From Glandiceps talaboti (lineage: Eukaryota > Hemichordata > Enteropneusta > Spengelidae), in NCBI RefSeq assembly GCF_964340395.1, contig NC_135561.1, positions 11,820,461 to 11,884,460 of the forward strand: a stretch of DNA of 64,000 nucleotides. The letters are read 5' to 3'. Position numbers and translations under genes: made by a program. The notes below the pieces were generated by a model, which saw only the letters and a program-made list of their open reading frames with translations, had not been told where the DNA came from and made no database searches. Numbering within the stretch: position 1 is the stretch's first letter; every line of letters starts with the position of its first letter. Shown in pieces: positions 1 to 9,249 of the stretch.

Positions 1-238
1 AAGGTATAGAAACAGTAAAAAAAAAAGAAGCTGTCTAGCATAGCTATAGAAAATTGGTCCTGAACAGATGAATAATCCTATGTATTCCTTATGGCTGCAG
101 TGATAAGATAACACTAATGTGAGAACCTGGGATTGAAACACTGGCCTTTAAATGGCTGCTGGGAAATATTATCATGGTATGTATGTGTGTTTGGTATCAA
201 ATCTAACAATATGTTTATTTCTATGCATCTCATTACAG

Positions 239-402
239 ATGGCATATCCAATCAAATCATTTCGGGTCTTCGAAGCCGTGGTCACACCGTCACCAAAGTA
301 GAACCGCTGAGTGTGGTGGTCGGGGTGTTCAAAGCTAAAGACAAAGTGTCTGCCTCTGGTGATAGTAGGTTGCTACCTCAGTCTGAGGCTGTGGTATACT
401 AA
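239..402 (+). CDS. Terminal exon of a gamma-glutamyltransferase family gene (partial)
   Basis: Gamma-glutamyltransferases (glutathione hydrolases) cleave or transfer the gamma-glutamyl group of glutathione outside the cell; they are single-pass type II membrane or secreted enzymes. A polypyrimidine tract and CAG acceptor end at 238, and the exon starts in phase 1 (two bases complete an Asp/Gly codon). It encodes about 54 residues to the TAA at 400-402. The translation has the family's C-terminal pattern: a helix GLRSRGHTV, a VVVGVF strand (VVQAIV in human GGT1), then SASGDSR aligned with the ASDSR of GGT1. The protein ends EAVVY, where GGT1 ends near PAGY. The catalytic Thr and most of the enzyme lie left of the window. 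The usual glycine-rich GG before the C-terminus is absent, so a divergent paralogue (GGT5/6/7-like) is possible. Family assignment is from remembered patterns. Confidence 0.72.
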
Positions 403-1955
403 CTCTTATGCCCCCCCCCCCCCCATTTTAAACTTGGACTATTCCAAGAGAATACAGAAAACGTATAATTACATCAAATATGCTTTCTGTGAATTTCAGT
501 TAATTTGCAAGAAGGAAATATTTTAGAGATTGTTTAAAGCTGCACTTGCTGTAACTTGAATATTATTTTTTCAATCAGACAACCAACAATATGTTTACTG
601 AAAATTGATAAAATGCCAATAATTAGACATTATACATGTTAACTAGATTTCAAATTTATCTACATGTATGCAGTAAAGCATTGAAATCATAATCACCATT
701 GAGGGCGCTGATTTTAGGGTATAGACCTAAAAATAAATTTGACAGGATTTTACCATATGCCTGTATGTGTACAGTTACACAAATACATTTACTAAACAGA
801 TGACACAATACTGTTCAGGGTACAAAATACTGTATTACAAGTAAGTCAATATAGCTAACAAACCAGTTTTTTTTTTAAATTTTAAGTTGCAGCTAATGCA
901 ACTTTAATGAGTTATTTCATAGATGAATCTTTACTATCACATTTTAGAATAAATGTTCGATTTCCAGAATTTACTAATCAGATCAAAGTTTTGTTGTTGT
1001 ATTCATCTAAATGTTGCATATACATGTTAGCAATAATTTGTTAGTCTGCAGTGCACTCCATTTGGTGTTTTTTCTTTTTTGTTTAAACTTCCACTTCAAC
1101 TTAAAATACTAACACATTGTTTTGGACGATCTATTTATAAAGAGTAGATTACAGAATGGATTAAATAATTTGTTGCTGTTAATGTATTAATTTATTAACT
1201 TATTAATGTATTTTATTCTATATTCTATTTATTTATTTATTTATAATATTTACAGAAAAGTCCAGCTTTAGTTATGATATTCTGATCATAATATTCCTGC
1301 TATCAATAAAGGATGTGAAGATAAAAACATCAAATGTAAATTTGAGAAGTAGCCTAATCACAAAATTCTTCCTTCATATTCTGTGATATCAGTTGATCAT
1401 TCAATGTTCTCAACAGTGTGTAATGACTTTGTTAATACGTAACTGTAGAATGCACCTCGCAAATAAACACTTGCAGTTACTTTGGTCAAGAAAAGGCCAG
1501 GTATTCTCAGTTCCAGTCAAGAGAGAAAAAAACTAGGGTCACCATGCAAATTTTTGAAATAAAGGTCAGCGATATCAAATTCAAATGAACTCATTTTAGA
1601 ATCCAATATGGCCACCAGATACTGTGTTAACTCTGGAACTCTGGGAAAATAACAGCTTTTGTGGATTTCTTGGAAAATAAGATGGTGAACCCTGAATTTC
1701 TGTCATTATTTCTAAAGAGCCAGGATAAAACTCTCATATGACAAAATTTAAACAAATTTGGATAACGTAGATTTTTTAGGTGCATTCTACCTTAATAACA
1801 GTTATGTAAAACTGTATATTAGCTATTTATATTCAAGGTTTCTTCTCTATTTGTGAAGTTTGAAATGCTGAAATAATGAATAACGGCTCATTTACTAGAA
1901 CAAAGTTCATCAGGAAGGCATTCAATGTGTTCCGCCAAATCTCTTGATGCAATAA
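403..1955 (+). other. Probable 3' UTR and downstream flank of the glutamyltransferase gene
   Basis: A run of about 15 C residues follows the stop codon at 410-424. AATAAA poly(A) signal candidates on the plus strand lie at 732-737 and 1305-1310; either could end the transcript. No further coding exon is visible. Around 1560-1790 there is a degenerate dispersed repeat (CCAATATGGCC-containing) with relatives near 19100-19350 and 34660-34810. Confidence 0.35.
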
Positions 1956-2126
1956 TTTTGGGTCAAGTGCAATTTTTTGGTTCATTATATTACGTTCTTT
2001 GGGTCAAGTGCAGTTTTTGGGGTTCATTATAGTATCACAATCTTTGGGTCAAGTGCAAGATTTGGGTTCATTATATTACGTTCCTTAGGTCAAGTGCAAT
2101 TTTTGGGTTCATTATTGGGATCTTTG
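1956..2126. repeat. Minisatellite, about 43 bp unit, 4 copies
   Basis: The motif TTTGGGTCAAGTGCA followed by a TTTGGGTTCATTAT block recurs at about 1960, 2001, 2045 and 2088, with small length differences between copies. Confidence 0.8.
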
Positions 2127-2489
2127 TCAGACTTGTATTAACCTAACTATAGGGATGTATTTATTAAAAGTTTATGAGCAAAAGTTTGTATCTTTGTGTT
2201 ATTTATCTCCCCTGACCATTACATCATATATCCTGTTTTGGAATTCATCTTTGTATTATATCATGACATTTGACAGTACATATAAACTACTGAGAATATG
2301 CAATGCCACATTATGTTGAAGGCACTCACACTGTTTACTTACAAACAAGTACAGATAAATGCATATGTCAATGAATTTTATGCATACAATATGGTATTGT
2401 GCTGTTCATCATATCACCAAATTCAGAAATTCACATGAGATCCAAGCCATGCATTTTCTTTCAATATTCAATATGTTGGAGTTCTGTTA

Positions 2490-2712
2490 TGGCAATACCA
2501 AATATGGAAGAGCAGCCATCTTGAATTTTCTGAGTTTTGCCATACCAATATGGAAAGTCACTGTCCAAATATGGGAAATCCTGGACAGTCACTCCCCAAA
2601 TATGGAAGAGAAGCCATTCAATATTTTGAGTTTTGTCATGACAAGACCAAATATGGAAAGTCACTTGCCAAATATGGGAAATTGTGCAGTCACTGCCCAA
2701 ATATAGAGAGAA
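2490..2712. repeat. About 100 bp tandem repeat with five perfect CArG boxes
   Basis: Roughly 2.3 copies of a unit built from CCAAATATGG, AAAGTCAC, GAAGCCAT and GAGTTTTG blocks. CCAAATATGG, which matches CC(A/T)6GG exactly, occurs at 2498, 2565, 2596, 2647 and 2668; a one-base-short CCAATATGG lies near 2545 and a one-base variant at the right end. The open frames over this region are repeat artefacts. Confidence 0.75.
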
Positions 2713-4215
2713 GCCACCCATATTCCTCAACAGTTTGTTTGATCTCCTCTAGTAGCACTGTGTTGAAGTGCATGAGTCGTACTGTGTATTTTTCATTGCA
2801 CATATATCTTTTGGGGCACTTACAAACAGAAAACAAGGCACCTGTACACATTAGGGTGGTCCCCCACAAGTGTGTTGACTCAAGAACAAGGGAGGATTTA
2901 TACTGCATTTCACCAATACTGAGCAATGAGGGACAGACAGAAAAGTAGATCGGGCGTGGAACAAGAGAACATAGCAAACCAACATATACCCTGGACTTGC
3001 ACATGAGGCTTGAAAAACCACAAGAATTGTTGTGTCATAGTTTTGTCTGTAAGCGCAACAAATCATATGCACAGTGCACGATCCCTGCAAACAGTACACA
3101 CACAAGGCAAAAGTCCAAACTCTGGAATGCTTAATATACACACATAAAATATTCAGAGAAATTCAATATGATTAGACTTTGAATAAATCACATTTTATTT
3201 AATAAATAGTGTGACCTTTTACAATCTAGTCATACATACTTTTAGTATATATTTTACAGTCTTATATATATATTCATGATACACGCACTCATCAGTTGAA
3301 AATATACATCACAGCAACAAATTTCAATTCCAAAAACTTGGATTTCACATCCGACAGTATGAGTAAATGTAAACCATGGCTGGTTTGCTTTGCTGTATAC
3401 AGGACACACGATCACAAACATACACTTTGAAAAGGCAGTAAAAAATCCATCAAGACACACACTTGTTGATGTATGTTGGACGAAAACATGGTCTACAGTT
3501 TAAAGCCTTTTCGTATGTTATACTTGCAATTTATAGGTTTGTGTCCATTGCTAGTAACTGAAATGTGTTATGACAAAAGAACCTATACAAATGGCCGATG
3601 AGGGCGCACTTCATTCAAACCCCCATAACTCGAATTTTGTGATTTTTAAGTCTTGAGAGATGATTAATTGAAAATCGATTTTTTTGTTCATCTTTTTACT
3701 GAACATAAACATGTGATTTATAAACCAGTCATAAACTTAAAGGCTAAGTAAGAAACAAAAGGTTTCCAATAGTGCTGGAGATCGTAAAATAAAATTTCAT
3801 GGGTTTTTTAATAATGGACATACTAAAAACCTTGCGAATTAATTCAAGCGATGACCTCGCTCTTTATTGATTTCACTCCACACATGGTTCATACTTGGCT
3901 TCTCTCTTTGTCGAGGAAGCCATCAACTATCTCCTGGTACACCTTAGGAACGAATGTACAGAATTTTACAAGGACATGCATTCATTTCTTGAAAACGTGA
4001 ATAATACGATTGCGCTATTAATTCACAAAATTGCTTTGTAATAGCTTGGGAATCCATAATTATGAAATTTCGAAAATGAAATCCTGCCTGTATAAGTAGA
4101 ATTATTTGAAGCTAGACACAATTTTCTACTCATTTTTACTACAAATGTTCACTGAAATGATGAAACATTAAATGTGTATATATCCATGAATTTATAAAAA
4201 CGTTTTCACATTCTC
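2713..4215. other. Intergenic stretch without recognised features
   Basis: No exon with plausible splice sites, no RNA gene and no clear repeat was seen on either strand. Short open frames here have no protein-like composition. Confidence 0.4.
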
Positions 4216-4282
4216 ACTGTGTGTGTATATATATATATATATATATAGTTTATAGTTTTGGTAGTACTGAAACTCTTTCTTG

Positions 4283-4324
4283 GTTGTAACTCGGAGTTTC
4301 ACGCATTGCGCGATCATCAGACAA

Positions 4325-4325
<1 letters not shown>
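4283..4325 (-). ncRNA. Hammerhead ribozyme, copy A
   Basis: On the minus strand the core CTGATGA (complement of 4314-4320) is followed by a short stem II, GAAA, a minimal stem III (CT, loop CCG, AG) and the TT cleavage position. Stem I pairs GTTGT with ACAAC, a perfect 5 bp. Hammerheads with a very short stem III are known from terminal repeats of Penelope-like elements. Stem II is weak (CGC with GCG). Confidence 0.68.

Positions 4326-4327
<2 letters not shown>

Positions 4328-4418
<91 letters not shown>
4328..4418. repeat. (TA)n microsatellite
   Basis: Uninterrupted TA dinucleotide run beside the Penelope-like element; a second TA run lies at 6491-6521 beyond the other end and a shorter one at 4226-4247. 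Confidence 0.95.
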
Positions 4419-4420
<2 letters not shown>

Positions 4421-4507
4421 CTCGGTGAGTATCAATCTGCTATAAGACAGTGCTCTATACCGCAGTGGCAGAGCGTAATAGTTTTGGTAGTACTGGAACT
4501 CTTTCTT

Positions 4508-4552
4508 GGGTGTAACTCGGAGTTTCACGCATATTGCGATCATCAGACACTC
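4508..4552 (-). ncRNA. Hammerhead ribozyme, copy B
   Basis: Minus-strand core CTGATGA, stem II CGC/GCG, GAAA, stem III CT-CCG-AG and the TT cleavage position. Stem I pairs GTGT with ACAC, with a further G-C beyond a mismatch. It differs from copy A in both strands of stem I, so pairing is kept by compensating changes. Confidence 0.72.
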
Positions 4553-4754
4553 TGAGGCCTACTCTCTGGGTGTGCTGTATATATAGAGTGTAGACAATAG
4601 AAATACCATCACTATTGTCTGTGTCGGTGGGTAGGTGTTGTATGTGTGGAGGTGTTGGTTGTTATTGTGTGGGTTATTGGGTGCGGACAAGTAAGTGTTG
4701 GCGGGTTGTTCCATGTTGGGCTTTGATGTTCCGTTAGTTAACGGGTTTAATAGT

Positions 4755-5040
4755 TTAGGTGATAGATGCTCTATTGAAGTTGGACAAATAAAACTTATTC
4801 TCGTGTCGGCATTTGGATAACAACTCAGTTCTTTTGTTTAGTGTGGAGCTTTTGTCTGCTTTAATAATAGTTAGTTTTTCGGTTAAACACAGGTTGCATC
4901 GTTTTGTTTTATTGGTGTATGCTTGGGCTTTCTTGTTGATGGACCAGGATACGGAAAAAGGCTCATTGTTTCTTTTCAGTTTCCAAATGTGTTTTGATAG
5001 TTCTGTGCTGTTTTCGTGTTTTTCATGTTTGAATGACTGT
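4755..5040 (-). pseudogene. Antisense duplicate of the PLE endonuclease C-terminus
   Basis: The minus strand from 5040 to the stop at 4755 encodes the same 94 or so C-terminal residues as 5931-6216 on the plus strand, including the cysteine pair in KRCNLCLTEK and the tail CRHENKFYLSNF. It has no start and no catalytic part and exists only because the element carries an inverted copy of its 3' end. Confidence 0.85.
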
Positions 5041-6216
5041 ATGGGAAGCAACGACGGGGCCGAAATATGCGAACTGGTCGGAATATTCATGCTACACAAA
5101 TTAGCCAAAAAATACGGTAAAGAAAACATAGGTCTATATAGGGACGACGGACTAGCCGCCTTCAAGAACATCACCGGAAGTAAATCAGAAAGTATCAGAA
5201 AAGACATAACTAAAACCTTCAAAGCCATGGGGTTAAAAATAACCATACTCACCAATCTGAAAACCGTCAACTTTCTAGACATAACGCTCAACCTCAACAA
5301 CGGTAAATATTACCCTTACAGGAAACCCAACGACAACCCCATGTACATACACACACAGTCTAACCACCCACCCAGCATCATCAAGAACATATCGTCAGCC
5401 ATCGGCCGTAGAATTTCCGACATATCATCCGACGAACACATCTTCAACCAGGCAGCCCCACTGTACCAAAATGCACTAAAAACCAGCGGCCACAAAGAGA
5501 ACATCACGTACACCAGCACCCCGACGCAGAAAAACAAGAAAAACAGAAATAGAAACACCATCTGGTTTAACCCACCATACAGCAAAAATGTAGCCACCAA
5601 TGTAGGCAAACGATTCCTCAACCTAATCACAAAACATTTCCCAGCAGACTCTAAGTTACACAAAATATTCAACAGAAACAATGTCAAAGTCAGTTATAGC
5701 TGCATGCCAAACATGGCTACCATAATCAAAGCGCATAACGCCACCATCTCCAACAGCGAAACTAAACCCACTCAAAAACCCTGTAATTGCAGACAGAAAG
5801 ACACCTGCCCTCTGAACGGCGAATGCCAAACGGAAAACATCGTATACCAAGCCACCGTCCACGGAAAACAAACAAAAGTATATATCGGCCTAACAGAGAA
5901 CAACTTCAAACAGAGATACGCCAACCACAAACAGTCATTCAAACATGAAAAACACGAAAACAGCACAGAACTATCAAAACACATTTGGAAACTGAAAAGA
6001 AACAATGAGCCTTTTTCCGTATCCTGGTCCATCAACAAGAAAGCCCAAGCATACACCAATAAAACAAAACGATGCAACCTGTGTTTAACCGAAAAACTAA
6101 CTATTATTAAAGCAGACAAAAGCTCCACACTAAACAAAAGAACTGAGTTGTTATCCAAATGCCGACACGAGAATAAGTTTTATTTGTCCAACTTCAATAG
6201 AGCATCTATCACCTAA
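5041..6216 (+). pseudogene. PLE polyprotein fragment: reverse transcriptase end plus GIY-YIG endonuclease
   Basis: Reverse transcriptase and endonuclease for target-primed insertion of the element. The 391-residue sense part starts at the inversion junction with MGSNDGAEICELVG, a reverse transcriptase segment. The catalytic YRDD follows (about 5136-5147, in GLYRDDGLAAF), then a thumb-like region ending near FLDITLNLNNG. After a linker rich in Asn and Lys comes WFNPPYSKNVATNVGK, a cysteine cluster CNCRQKDTCPLNGEC, and a GIY-YIG type endonuclease with VYIGLTE, an Arg and a His (about 5875-5930). It ends with the CNLC and CRHENK motifs and a TAA. The first reverse transcriptase motifs are absent. 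A longer open frame from 4813 joins antisense endonuclease sequence to this fragment and is an artefact of the inversion. No frameshift breaks the remaining part. Confidence 0.85.
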
Positions 6217-6487
6217 ACTATTAAACCCGTTAACTAACGGAACATCAAAGCCCAACATGGAACAACCCGCCAACACTTACTTGTCCGCACCCAATAACCC
6301 ACACAATAACAACCAACACCTCCACACATACAACACCTACCCACCGACACAGACAATAGTGATGGTATTTCTATTGTCTACACTCTATATATACAGCACA
6401 CCCAGAGAGTAGGCCTCAGAGTGTCTGATGATCGCAATATGCGTGAAACTCCGAGTTACACCCAAGAAAGAGTTCCAGTACTACCAA

Positions 6488-6492
<5 letters not shown>
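5931..6492 (+). repeat. Right arm of the 562 bp inverted repeat of the PLE
   Basis: Sense 3' end of the element: endonuclease C-terminus to 6216, then a 3' untranslated stretch, a (TATA)-bearing CACTCTATATATACAG segment and the hammerhead. It pairs base for base with 4479-5040. Confidence 0.93.
6419..6463 (+). ncRNA. Hammerhead ribozyme, copy C
   Basis: CTGATGA at 6425-6431, stem II loop to 6444, GAAA at 6445-6448, stem III CT/AG around CCG (6449-6455), predicted cleavage after TT at 6457. Stem I pairs GTGT (6421-6424) with ACAC (6458-6461). It is the sense-strand twin of copy B and would cut an RNA read through the 3' end of the element. Confidence 0.74.
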
Positions 6493-6524
<32 letters not shown>

Positions 6525-7139
6525 TTAATTAACGTACATATACTCTGGTTATACAGTGAAAACTTCAAAATAAATACAGTATTTGAGAATAAATCAATTT
6601 TTGCGGAGTTTGACATTTTCCTGGATTTCACTCAAAAAAAAGCACCATTTCTGTTGAAAATCATTAAATTATGAAAAAATAAGAAAACTCATCTAAAAGA
6701 TACAGTAAACACAGGAAATAGTCATATTTTTTTCTTAGAATTTGATATTTTCTGAATAAGGACTGAATATTTATTAAGGCCTTCTTTTGTGCATCTGTAC
6801 AATACACTAGTCAAAACATATCCTGCACAATAAAAATCTACTTGCTGTAATATCGTCCAGAAAATTACTTTAATTAACAGTTTATACACACAATCGTGTC
6901 ATAAAAAAATAAAACGTAAATATTCACAACAAAGATGAAAATACAATAAAAACCATATTGCTTGAAATATGTTGTCAAGCCTGACATGCTGTATCGGTAG
7001 ATGTTGTTTCTGTTGTATCTCTATATCGTAATGTTATCACATTATGTGTCAAACAGTTATCTGTCTACAGTACTCTGACTATAGTATATACACCTAGCCC
7101 TCATCTCACATGGATTCGTGACTATTGCAGCTCTTAGTC

Positions 7140-7510
7140 CTAATAAAAAAAATTGTGTGGTTCTGGTTACACTCACTTTTAGAATAGATGGGGTAGGTAG
7201 ATTTTTCATCTTTTTATTTTTTTATTTTTTTGTGTGAGTGTCTAGTTCAGGTTTTCCATCGTTTTCCAAATGGTCTCTGCGTTGTTTATTTCTTCCTATC
7301 AGATGTACAGCCATTACAGATTGGAAGAACAGTTTAATAATTTCTTTTTTAGTTGGTGTCAGTTTCCGAATCCACTATTTCTGGTGACACTTCACAATTT
7401 TCGCGATTTTATTATTTTTTACTTGTCTTGAATACTTAAAAATAGTTTAGGGTTGGCAATGAAAATCTAGGTGGGGTTGGGTAACTGGAACCAAACAATT
7501 TTTTTCCCTA
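7140..7510 (+). repeat. Dispersed repeat family B, copy 1
   Basis: Shares with 48600-48895 the blocks GTCTAGTTCAGG, TTATTTCTTCC, ATCAGATGTACA, TCACAATTTTCGC and AACTGGAACCAAACAAT. Reverse copies lie at 47285-47700 and, truncated, at 8525-8640. No coding potential seen; class unknown. Confidence 0.65.
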
Positions 7511-7589
7511 GGTCTTACCAACAACTATCTGCTTGTACTACTATCAGCATCAAATTGTTAGTTTATCCACAACCGAAACATTTATATCA

Positions 7590-7855
7590 AATGCCGGGTT
7601 GTACAAATTTACATAATTGTATTATGTAAATTGCATTGATCATGTTAAGCTCTGTGTTTATCCATGGTTCATCTGAAATGAATGTACACTTACATAATGA
7701 CTTCATTTGCATAATGAAACTATCTGGCATAGCGTTATCACTTCTTATTGCGATAAATCAGTTTGAGTGGCATATTTTCAAACTCTAATGGGTTCATGGT
7801 GACACTAATTACAAACAGATAGTTGGCGACTGCAAGCGTTCACATATATTCATAT
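7590..7855 (+). repeat. Dispersed repeat family A, copy 1
   Basis: Shares TTTACATAAT, TAATGACTTCATTTG, TTATCACT..ATTGCGA and ATCAGTTTGAGTG blocks, in the same order, with copies at 30105, 42590 and 45412. The family may be a non-autonomous element; its ends were not resolved. Confidence 0.6.
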
Positions 7856-8636
7856 ATCCAGCGCTATCAACTAAAAAAAGAACACATAAAACGCATTCTC
7901 TGAAATAAATGATACACAACATATACACACAAATGGAAAAAAAAATCCCCATATTCACAAAAGCTGAGTTCTTACATCATATGTTTTCCAATTTGTACAT
8001 GTGGCGCAGCTGTTTAATCTTTCTTTTTGAGAGTAAAATAATTTAGTCTAATCAGATGAAGTGTAGCATCTATTGTCAATTGAGATGTTGTAATCTCTTG
8101 AGTAAATCCTATAACTCGTTTGCTTCAACTGAACATTCGTAAAAATGCTCCTTGTCAAATAGGGACAGGCAACTCATCAATGGCAGGGGAGTATATACTA
8201 GGTTGATGAACTTTTTTTTTACAAATATGTCACATCAACAAAATTTTGTCCAGAAAATGCATATATTTTTTGCAATATTTGTTGTGTGTGTCATTTTAAT
8301 CTTATCAGGTCTAAAAATAGACAAGCTAGCTTGTATATAAAAGTAGACTGAAAAAAAGTGGAATGTTTTTTTTACAGAAATCTTCATAATTGTGAATTTT
8401 AATTTTGGAGATGTGTTTCCTTGCAGGCTAAAATTTCTATTGTTGCTTGAATCATCAGTGAACGTACAGAAAATGGACGTTTTTGTAATATTTTTGTTGT
8501 TCACTATTTTCTCTGAGGCCACCTCAAAAGAAATTGTTTGGTCCCGGTTCCCTGACCCAACCTAGTTTTTTACTGTCGGCCTTAAACTTTTTTTTACTTA
8601 TTTAAGAAAAAAATAATAAAATCGTGAACATTGTGA

Positions 8637-9247
8637 AATCACAGACCACAATGTAGACAGGTTAGTGAGACAGTGAAGCAAAATCACAGACCACGATGTA
8701 GACAGGTTAGTGAGAGGGTGAAGCAAAATCACAGACTGCAATGTAGACAGGTTAGTGAGAGGGTGAAGCAAAATCACACACCGCGATGTAGACAGGTTAG
8801 TGAGACAGTGAAGCAAAATCACAGACCGCGATGTAGACAGGTTAGTGAGAGGGAGAAGCAAAATCACAGACCGCGATGTAGACAGGTTAGTGAAACAGTG
8901 ACGCAAAATCACAGACCGCGATGTAGACAGGTTAGTCAGAGGGTGAAGTAAAATCACAGACCGCGATGTAGACTGGTTAGTGAGAGGGTGAAGCAAAATC
9001 ACAGACCGCGATGTAGACAGGTTAGTGAGAGGGTGAAGCAAAATCACAGACCGCGATGTAGACAGGTTAGTGAGAGGGTGAAGCAAAATCACACACCACA
9101 ATGTAGACAGGTTAGTGAGATAGTGGAGCAAAATCACAGACCGCGATGTAGACAGGTTAGTGAGAGGGTGAAGCAAAATCACAGACCGCAATGTAGACAG
9201 GTAAGTGAGACAGTGGAGCAAAATCACAGACCGCGATGTAGACAGAC
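8637..9247. repeat. 45 bp minisatellite, about 13.5 copies
   Basis: Unit of 45 bp around CAGACCGCGATGTAGACAGG, TTAGTGAGAG and GTGAAGCAAAATCA. Because 45 is divisible by 3, long open frames run through both strands; these are not genes. The unit resembles the single-copy tail of dispersed family A (compare 42850-42930 and 19515-19575). Confidence 0.95.
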
Positions 9248-9249
9248 TA

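Larger units (their letters stand above)
4250..4478 (-). mobile_element. Extra terminal-repeat fragment of a Penelope-like element
   Basis: The stretch 4250-4325 repeats the outer end of the adjacent element (4480-4550) in the same orientation with several substitutions, including a second hammerhead core. It is separated from that end by a (TA)n run of about 90 bp and a 60 bp segment (4420-4478). Read on the minus strand, two ribozyme-bearing terminal segments therefore follow one another, as expected for tandem pseudo-LTRs in Penelope-like elements. Confidence 0.65.
4479..5040 (-). repeat. Left arm of the 562 bp inverted repeat of the PLE
   Basis: Reverse complement of 5931-6492. Homology stops at GAATGACTGT (5031-5040), which matches ACAGTCATTC (5931-5940). 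The minus strand holds a second copy of the endonuclease C-terminus (5040-4755), the 3' untranslated part and hammerhead copy B. Confidence 0.93.
4479..6492 (+). mobile_element. Penelope-like retroelement (PLE), 5'-truncated, with inverted terminal copy
   Basis: The sense body runs 5041-6492: the end of the reverse transcriptase, a GIY-YIG endonuclease, a 3' untranslated part and a hammerhead ribozyme. The left side, 4479-5040, is the reverse complement of 5931-6492. Coordinates in the two arms sum to 10971 throughout with no indel, and every part compared was identical, so the insertion looks young. Inverted or tandem pseudo-LTRs, 5' truncation and hammerheads are known features of Penelope-like elements. 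Both ends abut TA microsatellites, which hides any target-site duplication. The N-terminal reverse transcriptase motifs are missing, so this copy cannot be autonomous. Confidence 0.88.

Noticed and set aside
4420-4478. tRNA A-box-like CCGCAGTGGCAGAGC in the PLE flank
   Set aside because: No B box and no cloverleaf; more likely part of the element's terminal repeat.
4813-6216. A 467-codon open frame read as one protein
   Set aside because: Codons before 5041 are antisense endonuclease sequence from the inverted arm; only 5041-6216 is sense PLE coding.
8637-9247. CRISPR-like regular repeats (also 42945-43840)
   Set aside because: Units are contiguous with no unique spacers, and the genome is animal.
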